Positions 22,646 to 24,458 of a DNA stretch of 24,458 nt are shown here, one piece after another. The DNA comes from Pseudomonadota bacterium (lineage in GTDB: Bacteria > Pseudomonadota > Gammaproteobacteria > Steroidobacterales > GCA-2729495). Where the stretch lies: the NCBI GenBank assembly GCA_030836925.1, contig JAUPLK010000002.1, forward strand, positions 1 to 24,458. The letters are read 5' to 3'. The first letter of the stretch is position 1. Each line of letters starts with the position of its first letter. Position numbers and translations under genes: made by a program. Under the pieces are notes generated by a model that was not told the DNA's origin, made no database searches, and worked only from the letters and a program-made list of their open reading frames with translations.

Positions 22646-24228
22646 CAGTCGGAGCGGGTGACGCGCAGCACCTCTTCGAGGGTGGTGACGCCGGCCAGTG
22701 CCTTGCGCAGGCCATCGTCCCGGATGCTGGGGCTGCGGGTGCGCGCGTAGCGCTCCAGCTGTTGCTCGCCGGCACCATCGTGGATCATGGTCCGGAGTTC
22801 GTCATCGATGGTCACGAGTTCGTAGATTCCGGTACGACCCCGGTAGCCGGGGCTGCCGGCCAGCATCGCGGCCTCGTCCGGATGGTAGAGCAGTGGCGGG
22901 CGCGCCGGATCGATACCCAGCGTGCGACACTCGTATTCGCGCGCGGTGTAGGCGACCTTGGTGGCCGGATCGAGCACGCGCACCAGTCGCTGGGCCAGTA
23001 CGCCGATCAGGCTGGATGACAGCAGGAACGGCTCGACGCCCATGTCGCGCAGCCGGGTCACGGCGCCAACGGCAGTGTTGGTGTGCAGGGTGGACAGCAC
23101 GAGGTGACCAGTGAGACTCGCCTGCACGGCGATTTCCGCCGTCTCCAGGTCACGGATTTCGCCGACCATCACCACGTCGGGATCCTGGCGCAGGATGGCA
23201 CGCAGGCCGCGGGCAAAGGTCATCTCCACTTTGGTGTTGACCTGCGACTGGCCGATGCCGTCGATGTAATACTCGATCGGATCCTCCACCGTCATGATGT
23301 TGCGCGTGTTGTCGTTGATCCGCTCCAGCGCGGCGTAAAGTGTGGTCGTCTTTCCCGAGCCGGTCGGGCCGGTAACCAGAATGATCCCGTGGGGCTTGTG
23401 GATCAGTTCGTCAACGACGCCCTTGGAGTCGGCATCCATGCCGAGACCCTCGAGTTCGAGCCGGCCGGCGTGTTTGTCGAGCAGACGCAGCACAACCCGC
23501 TCGCCATGGCCGGATGGCATCGTGGAGACGCGAACGTCCACGGCGCGACCCGCGATGCGCAGCGAGAATCGCCCATCCTGCGGCAGCCGCTTTTCAGCGA
23601 TGTCGAGTTTCGACATGACCTTGATGCGCGAGACCACCAGCGGTGCGACCGCACGTCTCGACTGCAGGACCTCGCGCAGCACCCCGTCGATGCGGAAGCG
23701 CACGACCAGCCGGTTTTCAAACGGCTCGATGTGGATGTCCGATGCATTGTCCTTGACCGCAGAAGTCAGCAGGGCGTTGATCAGCCTGATGATCGGCGCA
23801 TCGTCGTCGCTTTCGAGCAGGTCGGACGGTTCCGGCAGTTCCTGCGCAACCTTGAACAGGTCGGTGTCTTCACCGAGCCCGTCCACCATCTGCATGGTGG
23901 TGTTCGATTCCCGTTCGTAGGTCTGCTGCAGCTGCCGGTCGAAATCGGCCGCAGAAACCATCCTCAGGCAGAGTGGCAAATCGATGAAACGCCGGACCTC
24001 GGATATCGTCGTGAGGCGCACGCCCTGTCGCACGAGCAGCAGCGGGCGGCCATTCTCGGATCCGTTGATCAGCACGCCGTGGCGCTTGGCAAATGCAAAC
24101 GGCAACAGCTGGCTGCGCGGGTCTGCCTTCGGGCCGGGCGGCTGGTCAGCCAGTGCCTCCGGGACGGAGATGACCAGATCCGGTTCTGCCCCGGCCAGTT
24201 CGGCCAGTTCAGGTACCGCCGGATTCAC
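22645..24228 (-). CDS. gspE: Type II secretion ATPase GspE, lacking the zinc tetracysteine motif
   Basis: Cytoplasmic hexameric ATPase powering pseudopilus assembly through GspF. With GTG 24228 the protein has 527 aa. Walker A GPTGSGKTT is at 287-295 (K293), the Asp box TVEDPIE at 313-319, the Walker B segment DPDVVMVGEIRD near 349-360 and the His box TGHLVLSTLHTN at 373-384. GYRGRTGIYEL is at 461-471. Family members usually carry two CXXC pairs between about 416 and 460; here this stretch has none, only a lone C434. GTG 24228 is preferred because GGGAG lies 6 nt upstream; GTG 24252 is an alternative without such a site. The start lies within the gspD end (20-base overlap), and the stop overlaps gspF by one base, so gspD-E-F form one operon. 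Confidence 0.94.
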   Translation of the reverse strand: MNPAVPELAELAGAEPDLVISVPEALADQPPGPKADPRSQLLPFAFAKRHGVLINGSENGRPLLLVRQGVRLTTISEVRRFIDLPLCLRMVSAADFDRQLQQTYERESNTTMQMVDGLGEDTDLFKVAQELPEPSDLLESDDDAPIIRLINALLTSAVKDNASDIHIEPFENRLVVRFRIDGVLREVLQSRRAVAPLVVSRIKVMSKLDIAEKRLPQDGRFSLRIAGRAVDVRVSTMPSGHGERVVLRLLDKHAGRLELEGLGMDADSKGVVDELIHKPHGIILVTGPTGSGKTTTLYAALERINDNTRNIMTVEDPIEYYIDGIGQSQVNTKVEMTFARGLRAILRQDPDVVMVGEIRDLETAEIAVQASLTGHLVLSTLHTNTAVGAVTRLRDMGVEPFLLSSSLIGVLAQRLVRVLDPATKVAYTAREYECRTLGIDPARPPLLYHPDEAAMLAGSPGYRGRTGIYELVTIDDELRTMIHDGAGEQQLERYARTRSPSIRDDGLRKALAGVTTLEEVLRVTRSD

Positions 24229-24458
24229 CGCTGTCTCCCGCAGGCGCTTCACGCAGATCGATGACCGGCGGTTCGGTGCCCGTGGCTGGTGTGACGGCCG
24301 GTGATTCCGGCAGCACTGTGCGCTCGGTCAGTGGCATCAGCCGTACGTTCTTCGGCTTGATCTGCATTTGCTGATCCCGGATGTAGTTGTATTTCGAATT
24401 GGTTGCAAACGCCGCCTGCACGTTGTCGCGCAGGATGGTGGGCTTGATGAACACCATC
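24209..24458 (-). CDS. gspD: Type II secretion secretin GspD, C-terminal end only (partial)
   Basis: Outer-membrane secretin forming the type II secretion channel. Only the last 82 or so residues are inside the window; the gene continues past the right edge. The first visible residues, MVFIKPTILRD, followed by TNSKYNYIRDQQ, match the end of the secretin domain (VFIRPTILR in many GspD proteins). The remaining 50 residues form a Pro/Glu-rich tail, possibly the region that binds a pilotin, but I see no specific motif. The first Met shown is internal. The stop lies 20 bases beyond the preferred gspE start. Confidence 0.88.
   Translation of the reverse strand, partial: MVFIKPTILRDNVQAAFATNSKYNYIRDQQMQIKPKNVRLMPLTERTVLPESPAVTPATGTEPPVIDLREAPAGDSGESGGT

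Overview
The window is chromosomal DNA of a gammaproteobacterium with moderately high GC. The evidence is the lipid A export/synthesis block (msbA-lpxK-kdsB), the rne|rluC divergon followed by yceF|yceD-rpmF-plsX-fabH (the classical gammaproteobacterial order), an OprI/Lpp-type lipoprotein, and a type II secretion gspD-E-F segment. The combination with a lexA-imuA-imuB-dnaE2 mutagenesis operon is typical of Xanthomonadales/Nevskiales-like lineages; I cannot place it more finely. I see no insertion sequences, tRNA or rRNA genes, CRISPR arrays or phage genes.

Layout. (1) 1-4131, plus strand: msbA, lpxK, kdsB and a low-molecular-weight protein tyrosine phosphatase, tightly packed with overlaps, forming an outer-membrane/LPS operon. 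(2) 4145-6595, minus strand: RNase E, convergent with the phosphatase gene, with a promoter near 6992-7020 and a leader of about 390 nt. (3) 7062-8024: rluC, divergent from rne; 8029-8616 minus: yceF (Maf family). (4) 8724-13319, plus strand: yceD-rpmF-plsX-fabH, then an L,D-transpeptidase overlapping fabH by one base and an exported DUF3313-like protein. fabD/fabG/acpP, which follow fabH in E. coli, are absent here. (5) 13356-14951, minus strand: a small two-CXXC protein, an RluA-type pseudouridine synthase, a strong intrinsic terminator and an OprI-like alanine-zipper lipoprotein. (6) 15305-20964, plus strand: a LexA-box-controlled operon lexA-imuA-imuB-dnaE2, an SOS mutasome that carries its own repressor. 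(7) 20987-24458, minus strand: a small PA3496-like protein with its own promoter, then gspF, gspE and the 3' end of gspD.

How the parts fit: the left half concerns envelope lipid synthesis (lipid A export, Kdo activation, phospholipid and fatty-acid initiation) together with RNA processing and ribosome maturation (RNase E, RluC, YceD, L32). The L,D-transpeptidase and the OprI-like lipoprotein 3 kb apart could form an enzyme/substrate pair tethering the outer membrane to peptidoglycan. The right half combines damage-inducible mutagenesis with protein secretion.

The most notable points are an ImuB that appears to lack about 60 N-terminal residues of the polymerase-like palm, a GspE with no zinc tetracysteine motif, a near-consensus promoter that would make the yceD mRNA essentially leaderless, a Cys-Cys pair in the periplasmic lipoprotein, and a probable rne terminator lying antisense inside the phosphatase gene. 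I found no wholly new multi-gene system; the oddities are modifications of known ones.
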